From positions 186,001-250,000 of the forward strand of contig NZ_JBKBEU010000001.1 in the NCBI RefSeq assembly GCF_047372505.1: 64,000 nucleotides of DNA, in the 5' to 3' direction. Shown here one piece after another: positions 26,999 to 35,891 of this stretch. Below the pieces are notes generated by a model that saw nothing but the letters and a program-made list of their open reading frames with translations, searched no databases and had not been told where the DNA came from. Position 1 is the first letter of the stretch. The number at the start of each line of letters is the position of its first letter. This DNA comes from Phaeobacter cretensis. Its GTDB lineage: Bacteria > Pseudomonadota > Alphaproteobacteria > Rhodobacterales > Rhodobacteraceae. Position numbers and translations under genes: made by a program.

Positions 26999-27423
26999 CC
27001 CATGTCCACGAAAATATTCAAATTCATGCTGTGATTGATGATGTCTGGCCCTACTTCACCGACAGCACAAAGATCGCAGAATGGCTAATGCCGAATACTT
27101 TTCAAATGCAGGAGGGTGCGGCGTTCACGATGGATTGTCCGCCTGGCATTGGGTCCGGAGATCCAGTCGAATGTGAGATACGCGAGATATCGCCGCCAAA
27201 AAACGGCGCGGCGCGGTTGATCTATTCTTGGGTGATATCAGAGCCACGAGCGGAAACCGTGTTGGAAATTAACCTGCGTCAGGTGAATGAGACAACCCAT
27301 GTGGATATCGTGCATTCCGGCTGGCCCAAGGGAGAAGACGATCTTCGGACGCGCCATGAAATGGGCTGGGCGCATTTGCTGGATGTACGCTTGCGTGGAT
27401 GTTTTGAAACGCCTTCATCATAG
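26995..27423 (+). CDS. SRPBCC/AHSA1 domain protein
   Basis: The protein has 142 residues with an SRPBCC ligand-binding fold: IQIHAVIDDVWPYFTDSTKI at the start, EWLMPNTFQMQEGAAF, and the C-terminal helix HEMGWAHLLDVRLRGCFE. Such proteins bind hydrophobic ligands, and AHSA1 relatives bind Hsp90; the role here is unknown. It overlaps the ArsR gene by four bases and is followed 11 bases later by the DUF1761 gene. Confidence 0.88.
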   Translation: MTHVHENIQIHAVIDDVWPYFTDSTKIAEWLMPNTFQMQEGAAFTMDCPPGIGSGDPVECEIREISPPKNGAARLIYSWVISEPRAETVLEINLRQVNETTHVDIVHSGWPKGEDDLRTRHEMGWAHLLDVRLRGCFETPSS

Positions 27424-27434
27424 ATAGGAAAACA

Positions 27435-27812
27435 ATGGATATTGCACTTATGAATTGGGCAGCAGTGGCCGTCGGAACAATTGCAGCGTTTGGTCTTGGC
27501 ATGATTTGGTTTAGCCCGAAGATGTTTGGTACGGCTTGGGCTGCCGGTAGCCACAGTATAAAAGCACCTGCGTCTCCCCCAATATTGGCAATGATCATTC
27601 AGTTTGTCGGCACTGCCTTGTTAGCGTTAGTGGTAGGAATAACAGAAACCGACCAAGCGATCATGACAGCCATCGGCGCGATCTTTGCTGTGGCCTTGTT
27701 CGTTGCAGGAATGGATTTGTTTAGCCAAAAATCAAGCAAAGCAACCTTGATAGATGCTGGTTACATCGTGGCGGCGGGCGTCTTGATGATCCTTGCACAG
27801 GGATTGCTTTAG
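27435..27812 (+). CDS. DUF1761 family membrane protein
   Basis: The protein has 125 residues with four hydrophobic helices. The opening MNWAAVAVGTIAAFGLGMIW, then FSPKMFGTAW, is the DUF1761 hallmark. GGAAAACA precedes the ATG. It is the third gene of the ArsR-AHSA1-DUF1761 unit. The function of the family is unknown. Confidence 0.85.
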   Translation: MDIALMNWAAVAVGTIAAFGLGMIWFSPKMFGTAWAAGSHSIKAPASPPILAMIIQFVGTALLALVVGITETDQAIMTAIGAIFAVALFVAGMDLFSQKSSKATLIDAGYIVAAGVLMILAQGLL

Positions 27813-27854
27813 CACCCCGGATATGGGCAAAGCGGCTATTCAATTGGAGTGTTC

Positions 27855-27965
27855 TGAGGGACACTTTGTCCGCTTAGCTGCCGGTCGAACCCGACAGAGG
27901 GCTGCGCTTGCAGCATAGCGAAAGCTCCGGGCTGTACAAATGTCTGCTTTGGACTGCGATCACAA
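27855..27965 (-). repeat. Degenerate dispersed intergenic repeat, copy D (inverted)
   Basis: On the minus strand CCAAAGCAGACATTTG followed 20 bases later by ATGCTGCA matches copy B with the same spacing. It lies between the DUF1761 and XRE genes. Confidence 0.45.
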
Positions 27966-28098
27966 CATTGTCTCGAATTTGATCCACATATCCGGTTGAA
28001 AAATTCCGTTTCGCTACGAAAAATCAGCTCTTTTGAGTTTACGCAAAATACGCGGATTGTTTAGTGATTTTGTTACTCAAATCAGATAACGTATCGAC

Positions 28099-28359
28099 AT
28101 GTTAGAAGATCAACAGGACAGCATTGCCGCAGTCTCCGCCCGTCTTAAGCATGTCCGCGAGTCGCTGGGTTTCGACAAACGAGGATTTGCTGAAGGTGCA
28201 AACATGTCCGAACAAGCCTACGGAGCATTTGAAAACGGCAAGCGTGAGCTTTCTCTGCAAGCCGCAAAAAAGCTCCGCAAGCGGTACCGTTTATCGCTGG
28301 AATTTCTATATTACGGAATAACTGACGACTTGCCGACACGGATATCTAAGTATCTGTAA
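28099..28359 (+). CDS. XRE family helix-turn-helix protein
   Basis: The protein has 86 residues and is nearly all HTH_3/Cro domain (VSARLKHVRESLGFDKRGFA, then EGANMSEQAYGAFENGKREL), with LSLEFLYYGI typical of the segment after the fifth helix. The promoter region has inverted arms TTTGAGT (28032-28038) and ACTCAAA (28075-28081), possibly its own operator. It is a single gene within decayed sequence, like the lone regulators left by phages or islands. Confidence 0.82.
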   Translation: MLEDQQDSIAAVSARLKHVRESLGFDKRGFAEGANMSEQAYGAFENGKRELSLQAAKKLRKRYRLSLEFLYYGITDDLPTRISKYL

Positions 28360-28582
28360 CGGCGATCATGTGGGCTCTCGATGTTAAGATTACGAGAGTT
28401 CGGTGGTCTAAGCCCTCAGTAAATTCATCCCAGAAATCAAGGGGGCGCCCAGAGATTCGTTGCGCCTCCTCCAAAAAAGATTGTCGACGATTCTCGCAGC
28501 TTGACACCATATCGTCCCACGCTTCGCGCGCCTCGGTGTTATCTCGTAGTTTCAATCTCGAGTCAGCCTTTTGGTCGAACAA
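28346..28582 (-). CDS. Doubtful small ORF, possibly a gene remnant
   Basis: The frame gives 78 residues from a TTG, convergent with the XRE gene and overlapping its end by 14 bases. The sequence (ENRRQSFLEEAQRISGRPLD, then FWDEFTEGLD) has protein-like composition but no recognised domain, and no ribosome site is visible. It may be the tail of a lost gene, or noise. Confidence 0.25.
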   Translation of the reverse strand: MFDQKADSRLKLRDNTEAREAWDDMVSSCENRRQSFLEEAQRISGRPLDFWDEFTEGLDHRTLVILTSRAHMIAVTDT

Positions 28583-28634
28583 TCACACGCCCTGATTGTT
28601 GACCTCAATGCGAACATATGTCAACTAATGAACT

Positions 28635-28656
28635 AAATATACACATATGTATATTT
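28635..28656 (+). promoter_or_regulatory. Palindromic operator upstream of the XRE-sensor gene
   Basis: AAATATAC (28635-28642) and GTATATTT (28649-28656) are exact inverted copies six bases apart, ending 16 bases before the ATG at 28673. The inner ACATATGT (28643-28650) also occurs at 28614-28621. It is a likely autoregulatory site. Confidence 0.5.
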
Positions 28657-28672
28657 TTAGGGAGAAGGTCAC

Positions 28673-29377
28673 ATGCTCGGGCAGCGTATCAAGGAGGCTT
28701 GCAAACTATCCGGCATGAAACTCAAACAGGCCTGCGACAGGTCGGGCATCAGCTATGGCACGCTCTACAATCAGATAAAGAACGAGCGTGAGATCCCGTT
28801 TTCGTCGATCTCCAAGCTTGCAGCTACACTGGGCCTGCCCCTCTCATTCTTTGAAGAATCCCGCCCCATAGCTCAGGAAATTCAGCCAGGTGCAGATCGC
28901 TGGCAGATTGCTGAGCACGTCAACGTCGATCGAGCCGCTTGTTCACGCGCGGGGTTTTCGGTAACGACGGATCACGTTCTTGACTGGTACCAGAAAGAGG
29001 GAGCGCAGCTTAAGAACTGGGAGTGGCTGGGAGATCAAATTGATCTCTATAAACCGCTTGAGGCCACCGACAGCATCATGCACCCCCTTCAAATAGGGAA
29101 GCGCAGCACGACGGCAGAACGATTGATGCTAGGTGGAAACAGAGATTTCTACCACGTGGTTGGGTCTTTCGACAAACGTGTGATTGATAGGGCGATGCAA
29201 TCGCACAAGGCTCTCCAAGATGTGCCTTACATCGTCACTGATGAAGAGCTTGATGTCACAGTAAAGGGTCAAAAGGTCCTTGGCGGCTACCGTAAAGTAT
29301 CAATGAGGTTGACCGACCCCGATAGAGGGCCGGTCACAGCTATTTTCTCAAAGCTCACCTGGCTTCACGCTACCTAA
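28673..29377 (+). CDS. XRE family regulator with C-terminal PAS-like domain
   Basis: The protein has 234 residues. Residues 1-65 are a helix-turn-helix (RIKEACKLSGMKLKQACDRS, GISYGTLYNQIKN). After a linker, about 125-230 form a domain resembling PAS-type sensors found in alphaproteobacteria (RDFYHVVGSFDKRVIDRAMQ ... GGYRKVSMRLTDP). GGGAGAAGG precedes the ATG. It is convergent with the unknown gene 29348-30016 and overlaps it by 30 bases at the ends. The signal sensed is unknown. Confidence 0.78.
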   Translation: MLGQRIKEACKLSGMKLKQACDRSGISYGTLYNQIKNEREIPFSSISKLAATLGLPLSFFEESRPIAQEIQPGADRWQIAEHVNVDRAACSRAGFSVTTDHVLDWYQKEGAQLKNWEWLGDQIDLYKPLEATDSIMHPLQIGKRSTTAERLMLGGNRDFYHVVGSFDKRVIDRAMQSHKALQDVPYIVTDEELDVTVKGQKVLGGYRKVSMRLTDPDRGPVTAIFSKLTWLHAT

Positions 29378-30016
29378 CACATGAAAGAAATGCGCCGGAT
29401 TAGTGGCTAAGACCATGTGATCGTTAGCCAAGCCTTCGGGCACAGGATCTGACCAGTGAATAGCATTCCTCAAGCGCCAGTGAAAACCATAGTCATCAGC
29501 AAGCCTGCGATGCCTGTATGCAATGATGGTGTACATCCAATCAAACTCCCATCTCAAAGCAGATGTGAGCTTTGCATATTGAGCAAAATCACCCAGTAGC
29601 CTGACACTGCCCTTTTGATCTGCTGCGAACTCGATCCCACCAAAATAGATCATCCTTCCACTCATCTCATCAATTAAAGGTTGCGCCACATTGGACACAA
29701 CTTTTGACGCCCGTTCATACCGAGAACTCGCCAGGCCAGACATGTAGCTTCCAAAATCACCGCGTCCCAATTCAATGAGTTTCGCAGAAATACACGCGAT
29801 GCTCCTTCCCTCCTTTTGAAGGAACAACCAGAACGCCTTACCATCTCCCAGCTCCTTTTCACTCACACTTGACATCGGATGGACCTTCTCCTTTCCAACC
29901 TGTTCAAACAGTGGTGAGAGCGCCGAATGATCTGTTTCGATGTAAGGATATAGGCCTTTTTCCCTCATGCGCGCCCCAATCGCACTCAAATGCGCCGTGA
30001 TGTTTGCGTTTTGCAT
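29348..30016 (-). CDS. Unknown protein, possibly GNAT-like
   Basis: The protein has 222 residues and no signal or membrane segment. The middle (DGKAFWLFLQKEGRSIACIS) and the later block with SALRWEFDWMYTIIAYRHRR and LADDYGF recall the beta strands and alpha4 region of N-acetyltransferases, but no clear acetyl-CoA motif is seen, so this is only an inference. GGAGAG lies before the ATG. Two palindromes 120-170 bases upstream (30138-30183) suggest tight regulation. It faces the XRE regulator, and their 3' ends overlap. Confidence 0.6.
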   Translation of the reverse strand: MQNANITAHLSAIGARMREKGLYPYIETDHSALSPLFEQVGKEKVHPMSSVSEKELGDGKAFWLFLQKEGRSIACISAKLIELGRGDFGSYMSGLASSRYERASKVVSNVAQPLIDEMSGRMIYFGGIEFAADQKGSVRLLGDFAQYAKLTSALRWEFDWMYTIIAYRHRRLADDYGFHWRLRNAIHWSDPVPEGLANDHMVLATNPAHFFHVLGSVKPGEL

Positions 30017-30137
30017 CGTTCTCTCCTTAGGTTGAATTGACGCCGCTGCCGAAAGCTGCGGTCGCCTCTAAGGATTCTCTCTTTTTGGTTGTTAAGTCAC
30101 ATCCCGGCCGTATCCGGTAACCTCTGGCAATCTGATG

Positions 30138-30183
30138 CTACTCATATTGAAGAGTAGTTTTTTATGATTACTCATATTGAGTA
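30138..30183 (-). promoter_or_regulatory. Two tandem TACTC..GAGTA palindromes
   Basis: CTACTC-N8-GAGTAG (30138-30157) and TACTC-N5-GAGTA (30169-30183) share the direct repeat TACTCATATTGA at 30-base spacing. They lie upstream of the unknown minus-strand gene and may bind one dimer each on nearly the same DNA face. Confidence 0.5.
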
Positions 30184-31028
30184 CCATCAAGCATTCTGAA
30201 TGCGAAAGTTAGGTCAACATTGGTGAGACAATCCGCCAAGCTACGAGAGCTAGGATCACAGTAAACTGTCGTTGTCGTACCCCCGCACATTTATTGCGAT
30301 GCCTTTCACAACTGGATCGGTACCAGATCGCGGCTATGCATGTGGCTCAGGCACCGACAGCTAACTATTTTCAGATCGGGCTGAAGACCTTGCAGTACAA
30401 CACGCCGCCCAAATTCCTGATCCAAGTCAATAAGAGTTCAATTCAGCAACCCGTGGTAACATCCGCAATGCAAGTCGTGCGGCTCTTGCCTATTTATGGA
30501 TATTACAAGATTTGTTCATCTTCTTAGATTGCCTTTGTGGAAGCCAAACCTATGCCCGCTATGCGCTTGTGGATATAAGTTCGGCCACCGGGTCTATTGC
30601 CCGAAGGTGGCCAAAGGCAGCGAATGTACATGTGTTTGGTTGTACCGTACTTTGAACATTTGTGGCGATATATGCACCGAATACTTCCCACCAACGACCT
30701 ATACAATGCCACCGTCAAGGTCGTTAACACAGCGGCGACAGCGCGCAGCACATCGCAGCGCAACCATTTGACTACCGCGGGCCGCGTCTAACAGGTTGTG
30801 GAACAGCTTTCCTGGGTACGCTCTAACTTTTGGCGTAAATGCGGGCATGACGCAATTCGCCACAGGAACAAATGACGAACAATCTGAAGATAGACCACAT
30901 GCCGTAAAGCACATCTTCTTGCTTGTGAATATGCACTAATTCACATTTTCACTGCATCGACATGGATCAAGTTCGCGCCAATCAATTCGGAGGGGAACCT
31001 TTGAGCTAAAAACCTGTCATCCCCACAG
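30184..31028. other. AT-richer spacer without recognisable gene
   Basis: About 845 bases. Several short frames exist on both strands but none has a convincing protein pattern or ribosome site. It leads into the AAA_13 remnant and may be its decayed 5' part, though no P-loop sequence was recognised. Confidence 0.4.
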
Positions 31029-31717
31029 ATGGCAAAAACCTTCTTCTATTTCGTTATCCGTTTAGGAAATCAATATTTTGACCTTACCAAAGAGGTCGCC
31101 GTGACAGATGATGCTATCACAAGTTTGGATCCCGGCTCCGCCTACCAAGCCTTCGCCTACCCAAAAAACGCTGTTAATAATGCCAAACCGATCTTTCTAC
31201 TAACCCACAATTTCGAATTCTTGAAACTACTTCGGAACTGATTTTAGTATACTCAAAGTCCAAAAAAATGGAAATCCTACTTACTGGTATCTGCATTGCT
31301 CGATGACGCATAGAGCGCTCAGATAGACTGAAGCCGGGCCTCTTGATAAAAATTCCGCAAAACAATAACCAGTTTGCTTACCTTTTGACGGCACTTATGA
31401 AGTTTGAGTTATATGAGGGTATTCAGGCGGCTAGCCCGGTCTCAAACATAATCAGGAAGGTACTTGAAACGTTCCCAGTATGACATTCAACGAGTTTAAA
31501 TTTTATATTAATCTTAAAATCTCGTCTCGAAGTGTATAAAATACAGCGCTCTATAAATTTTCAAACGATCTGTCGCATCCTACATTTTCAGGGAATACCC
31601 CTGCCCCTTCCGGGAAAACCCAGACAGATTAAATACCTGCTAGAAATGAAAAGGAAGGTAATGCGAGTTCGTTTCAAAGCGCTGACCGAAAATATAGTTT
31701 CTCTAGAAAACGCATGA
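31029..31717 (+). pseudogene. Remnant of an AAA_13 family ATPase (RloC/PrrC-like)
   Basis: Pieces in different frames follow the C-terminal order of an AAA_13 protein. First, 31029-31241 has FFYFVIRLGNQYFDLTKEVA, DDAITSLDPGSAYQAFAY (Walker B and D-loop area) and FLLTHNFEFLKLLRN. Then about 31340-31480 has FAYLLTALMKFELYEGIQAA and SNIIRKVLETFPV. Then about 31543-31585 reads ALYKFSNDLSHPT. The last piece, to 31717, has IKYLLEMKRKVM and FKALTENIVSLENA. At least three frame breaks separate them and the N-terminal P-loop half is missing. RloC/PrrC relatives are anticodon nucleases that act against phage. Confidence 0.7.
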
Positions 31718-32211
31718 TTGCCGCTTCGGAAACAAAATGATGATTGACACGGTACCGTCATATATTTGCGAAATATCTATTACCGAGGCGAAGACAAGCC
31801 CAAGATAAAAATCCAGTGTCGAAAGATTGATAGTGAAATTTAGTTAACCGAGCAACTAGCTGGCCCAATACTGTCTGACTCCAGGCGGCTTTCAATGCTG
31901 AGCCGTCCAAACAAGAGGCGCAAGCTATAACTTCACAGAGACGGCGAATTTCTCGTACAACGAGCCGTTCTGCGGACTGGCGAATGACTGGTTAATCGAG
32001 GGTATGGGCCACCTTATCTAGCAAAAGGTGGCGGCAAGCCTGCTTCGGCCAATGCCACGTAGCTAACGAACCTCTGCTTCCGAAAAACTCAACACGGCAA
32101 AAGGACTGCGATGAGTTTTACTTGAAAACAAACGCGAGATTGGTCAGACATTTCAATAGACCTTAAGCTAGAACTCATTGCCCCTGATCCTATTTACAAG
32201 GAACCATACTC
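31718..32211. other. Spacer without recognisable gene
   Basis: About 490 bases between the AAA_13 remnant and the endonuclease/exonuclease/phosphatase gene. Nothing coding or clearly structured was found; the promoter of the next gene should lie near its 3' end. Confidence 0.4.
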
Positions 32212-33225
32212 ATGTTGCGAATTGCGACCTACAATCTTGAAAATCTCGACGAGGACCGATTCAATGATAACGGCGAGTTAATCCGCCCGGGCTTTGCCGA
32301 ACGTGCCCCGGTTCTTCGCGCCGCTTTGGAGCGTCTTCGCGCAGACATCATCTGTTTACAGGAGGTTCACGGCCAGGAAACCGAAGGAGAGCCGCGCCAA
32401 CTGCTCACCCTTCAACAGCTAGTCGCACCGACCCGCTACGCAGACTATAAAACTGTATCAACAATGCTCAAAGACGGTAGCGAGGTGTATGATAAGCGCA
32501 ATCTAGTCGTGCTGGTCCGCCCGGATATCGAAGTCATCGACCAACGCCAAATTAACGGGGAGGTCGTAGGGCACCCCCATTACAAACGCCAGATCGCGGG
32601 CGACGAGACTCCCAAACCCCAGACTTGGGAACGGCCTCTCCAGCATGTAACGCTTCGACTACCCACGGGCCAGACGCTACACGTGCTTAACGCGCATTTT
32701 AAGTCCAAGCTGGCTGTTCGCCACGGCCCCTCGATGGAGGATCGCTTCACCTGGAAAAGTGCCGCTGCCTGGGCCGAGGGCTTCTTCGTGTCTTCGCTTA
32801 AACGGGTTGGGGCCGCGCTCGAAGCCCGCGCCGTTGTCGATCAGATATTCGATAATGATGCCGATGCCGCCGTCATTCTCGCCGGAGATTTCAACGCTCT
32901 CCCAGACGAGGTTCCTGTGATGGCTCTGCGCGGCAGGGTTGAGGAAACCGGAAACGCTGACTTAACCAACCGGGTACTACTTCCACTCGAAAACAATATC
33001 CCTGAAGACAAACGTTTTACCCTCATCCACCACGGTAAGGGCGAGATGATCGACCACATTCTCGGCTCACGTCGGATGGTAGAGTGCTTTATGCATTCCG
33101 AAGTGCACAACGAGGGGCTCCAAGACGAAAGCATCGCTTTTGCCACGGATCGAAAGTTCCCTGCCTCTGATCATGCCCCGATGGTTGTTCAGTTCGACGA
33201 TCATTTAATGCCGCCAGTTGGCTAA
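32212..33225 (+). CDS. Endonuclease/exonuclease/phosphatase family protein
   Basis: The protein has 337 residues and no signal. It has the EEP fold motifs: ATYNLENLDEDRF at the start with the metal Asn, IICLQEVHG with the metal Glu, AGDFNALPDE with the catalytic Asp and Asn, and SDHAPMVVQF with the Asp-His pair. Members cut nucleic acids or phosphodiesters, and the substrate cannot be fixed from sequence. AAGGA lies before the ATG. It is a single intact gene among remnants. Confidence 0.88.
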   Translation: MLRIATYNLENLDEDRFNDNGELIRPGFAERAPVLRAALERLRADIICLQEVHGQETEGEPRQLLTLQQLVAPTRYADYKTVSTMLKDGSEVYDKRNLVVLVRPDIEVIDQRQINGEVVGHPHYKRQIAGDETPKPQTWERPLQHVTLRLPTGQTLHVLNAHFKSKLAVRHGPSMEDRFTWKSAAAWAEGFFVSSLKRVGAALEARAVVDQIFDNDADAAVILAGDFNALPDEVPVMALRGRVEETGNADLTNRVLLPLENNIPEDKRFTLIHHGKGEMIDHILGSRRMVECFMHSEVHNEGLQDESIAFATDRKFPASDHAPMVVQFDDHLMPPVG

Positions 33226-34166
33226 CATCGGATATGCGGCTCTTTTTGGCGATCCACTAGATGGCGAGCAATTAATCGTTGCCTTCGCGTAGAGTTTCGA
33301 CTTCTGCCTCGCGTCCACTCCGGGCGCGACCGGTCAAACTCCTCAATGACGATGACGACCGTTGCCTCGCCTATTACCTTTTTCAGGACATCCATCAGAA
33401 TGGCACGAGGCGGGTACTCGGTTGTCCCGGCGTCGGCATTCACCTTATCTGACCTACAACCTTGGACATTATCGTCCAATTGATAAAAAGATGAGGCGGT
33501 AGGCCTCAATGTTCTAATCGCTCGGATACCCCGAACTGGCAGCGCTCTTGGCTTTGGTTGATCTGGATAAAAAACCCGCGCCCTTAAAATAGCAGCAAAT
33601 TGAGCTAAAGATAACGTCTCTAATATCGACCGAATTCTCTTCAGCCCAACTTTGGGCATCGGCAAAAATAATATTGGAATCGGTATATTTATTGATATTA
33701 TATTTCGTCTCCCCCCGCGGCTCTTTCAGAACTTCCCCGTTCTGATCCGCAAAAACATCGTCATCGTGTTCGGGTTTCCTTGTAATAATCTCTCGAACCA
33801 GATTCATGAGCGCGATCTTGCCTCCGCGCCACGGCGAGTTGATCCCGATGATTTGTCAATAGAATTGTTTGCCCGAACTTAATGTCGGCAATTCATCGGG
33901 CAAGATACGATAGCGCGCCCTGAACTCGTAAGGATACAGATCTTCTAGAATGACTAAACTCGTATCAAATTGCTGCGCGGCGAAAACCATCCATTCTATT
34001 GCCAGCAGTTGAGACTGTCCTGTGCGTCTTGCTTAAGGTCGTCGCTAAAACTAGGCTCGGTCTCGCTGGGTATTGCTTCGGACCAGCAATATCTCGAGCC
34101 TAGCAGGCCAAAAGTCTCGAAGCGTATCGGCCAACGTGAGGCTGCGTATGTCTGAAGCTCGTCCAT
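33222..34166 (-). pseudogene. Broken unknown gene, several frame breaks
   Basis: Protein-like stretches on the minus strand follow one another in shifting frames. ATG at 34166 opens DELQTYAASRWPIRFETFGL and runs to a stop near 33996. The next frame reads IEWMVFAAQQFDTSLVILED, LYPYEFRARYRILPDELPT and a TGA where Trp is likely, then QIIGINSPWRGGKIALMNLV, and ends at 33514. Another frame carries PRAILMDVLKKVIGEATVVI to 33222. The family is not recognised. The 5' end overlaps the serine hydrolase start on the other strand, so part of this could be antisense noise. Confidence 0.4.
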
Positions 34167-35224
34167 CGTTATTCGCCGCAACGTTTTCGCTGTTGATGTG
34201 TCTCTATGGCTCGTCCGTCTGGGGACAATCCATGGAAGAAAAACTCAGTGCTGCAATCCACGCCAACGAGATTGCCGGGCTTCATGCGACCGTTGTCATG
34301 CTGGATGGTGGGCGCATTTCCGAGGCCTATTTTGCAGGCGAAGATGAACGTTGGGGCATGCCAATCGGGATCGTTGATCATGGCCCGGAGACATTGCACG
34401 ATGTCAGATCAGTCACCAAGTCAGTCGTAGGCCTGCTCTATGGTATTGCACTCGCCGATGGTCTGGTCCCACCGCTCGACACTCCATTGTTGGATCTGTT
34501 CCCCGAATACTCCGATTTGCGTGATGGCACGGCCCGTGAAGCCATCACAGTGCAGGACGCGCTTACAATGCAGATGGGGACGCAGTGGGATGAGAGTCTG
34601 CCCTACTCAAACCCGCGGAACAGTGAAATTGCGATGGAGATGGCATCTGACCGATATCGTTTCGTGCTGGATCGGCCAATGGTCTCTGAACCCGGAAAAA
34701 TCTGGACATACAACGGTGGTGCTGTGGCCTTAATCGGTAAGCTCATCGCTGATGGTACCAAAATGGAGATAGACCAATTTGCTGAGGCGCGGCTTTTTCA
34801 TACATTGGGCATCACCAACTATGAATGGGTTAGAGGCGGCGATGGGGTTCCGTCTGCGGCCTCCGGGCTGCGGCTAACCGCTCGTGACCTCGCCGCCATT
34901 GGAGTGATGGTGTCCCAAGACGGCAAGTATGACGGGCGCCAGATCGTACCGGCCGCATGGCTGGAGGCCTCCTTTCGGCCGGAAGCGAACATCATAGACG
35001 GATTCAACTATGGCCTACTCTGGTATGTCGCGAGCGGCCCAAGTGGCGATCCGATCCTCATAGCACAGGGCAATGGCGGGCAGCGCCTCACGATCCAGCC
35101 AAAAGCGCGCTTTGTCGTGGCCACATTCGCAGGAAACTACAACCAACCGGGCGCTTGGGAAATGCCGCTCCAGGTGTTGCTAGACTATGCTGTGCCAGAA
35201 GCAGGCAGGCACCAGTCCGAGTAG
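34148..35224 (+). CDS. Serine hydrolase of the beta-lactamase/penicillin-binding fold
   Basis: The protein has 358 residues from ATG at 34148, preceded by GAGG at six bases; the frame extends to 34073 without protein character. Residues 1-27 form a signal peptide. The catalytic SxxK is S88-V-T-K91 and the second motif is Y188-N189 in TYNGGAV, as in class C-like esterases and peptidases. The third motif is less clear (QGNGGQRL). The substrate is unknown and the family name does not imply antibiotic resistance. Confidence 0.87.
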   Translation: MSEARPSLFAATFSLLMCLYGSSVWGQSMEEKLSAAIHANEIAGLHATVVMLDGGRISEAYFAGEDERWGMPIGIVDHGPETLHDVRSVTKSVVGLLYGIALADGLVPPLDTPLLDLFPEYSDLRDGTAREAITVQDALTMQMGTQWDESLPYSNPRNSEIAMEMASDRYRFVLDRPMVSEPGKIWTYNGGAVALIGKLIADGTKMEIDQFAEARLFHTLGITNYEWVRGGDGVPSAASGLRLTARDLAAIGVMVSQDGKYDGRQIVPAAWLEASFRPEANIIDGFNYGLLWYVASGPSGDPILIAQGNGGQRLTIQPKARFVVATFAGNYNQPGAWEMPLQVLLDYAVPEAGRHQSE

Positions 35225-35373
35225 ACAGTACTCTGCCAGCGTCCACTCAATATCTGTGCCATCGCACGATGTTCTGGGTTCGGAATGCGGGAAAACCCTG
35301 ACGTGCTTTGCTTTTTGGGTTTTGCCCTTGCAGCATCATAGATGCCAATCGTGCGCATCCCATGGGGCAAACA

Positions 35374-35577
35374 TCAATCCCCTAGACTACCACCCTCTAG
35401 AAGTTGCGCTTCGCCAACGCAACATTCGCTTTGCAAAAAGACCGTAACCTCCCAGAGGCGTCGATACCGCGGGATACACTGGAGTGTACGTCCGCGGCGC
35501 TCCTGAACGATGAGCCCGGCTTTGATCAGGCTATTGACGTGATGTGTCATCGAAGAGTTCGGGATGCCTAAGGGCAT
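35374..35577 (-). pseudogene. ArsR family regulator, N-terminus deleted
   Basis: The frame encodes the recognition helix and wing of an ArsR-type HTH (LGIPNSSMTHHVNSLIKAGL, then IVQERRGRTLQC) plus its C-terminus with a Cys pair (SECC). The first half of the domain is missing. The frame begins at the point where a permease fragment starts on the other strand, so a deletion removed the front of both genes. Confidence 0.7.
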
Positions 35578-35789
35578 GTCGCTGGGGCGGTTATGGCGCT
35601 GATCATTGGCAGCGCTGGTGCAAGCCTGACCATGTCATCCTGCTGCGGTCGATCTTCAAGATGCAGATGATCGCTGCGTTTCTTGTGGTGATTATCTCCA
35701 TGGCGATGCGGGCAGGCTTTGTCTACGCTCTGACACCACCGGGCGACAACGTCACAATCCAAGTGCAGGGCATGATCCCCGCTGAATAA
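35571..35789 (+). pseudogene. C-terminal remnant of a DUF318/ArsP-like permease
   Basis: One frame reads HVAGAVMALIIGSAGASLT and, after a frame break near 35630, another continues VILLRSIFKMQMIAAFLVVI with a last membrane helix, typical of the end of this permease family. The N-terminal membrane helices are absent. It adjoins the truncated ArsR fragment head to head. Confidence 0.65.
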
Positions 35790-35891
35790 GCTGAATAACC
35801 CGCGCAAACATAACGGGGCCATCTGACACAGGTGGCCCCTGATGCCGCCTAGATGAGGGCCGCATCGCTGCTAATCGACGTCAGTGCAAGT

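Noticed and set aside
30294..30914. Short ORFs in the spacer before the AAA_13 remnant
   Set aside because: No ribosome sites or domains; they overlap on both strands and look like chance frames.
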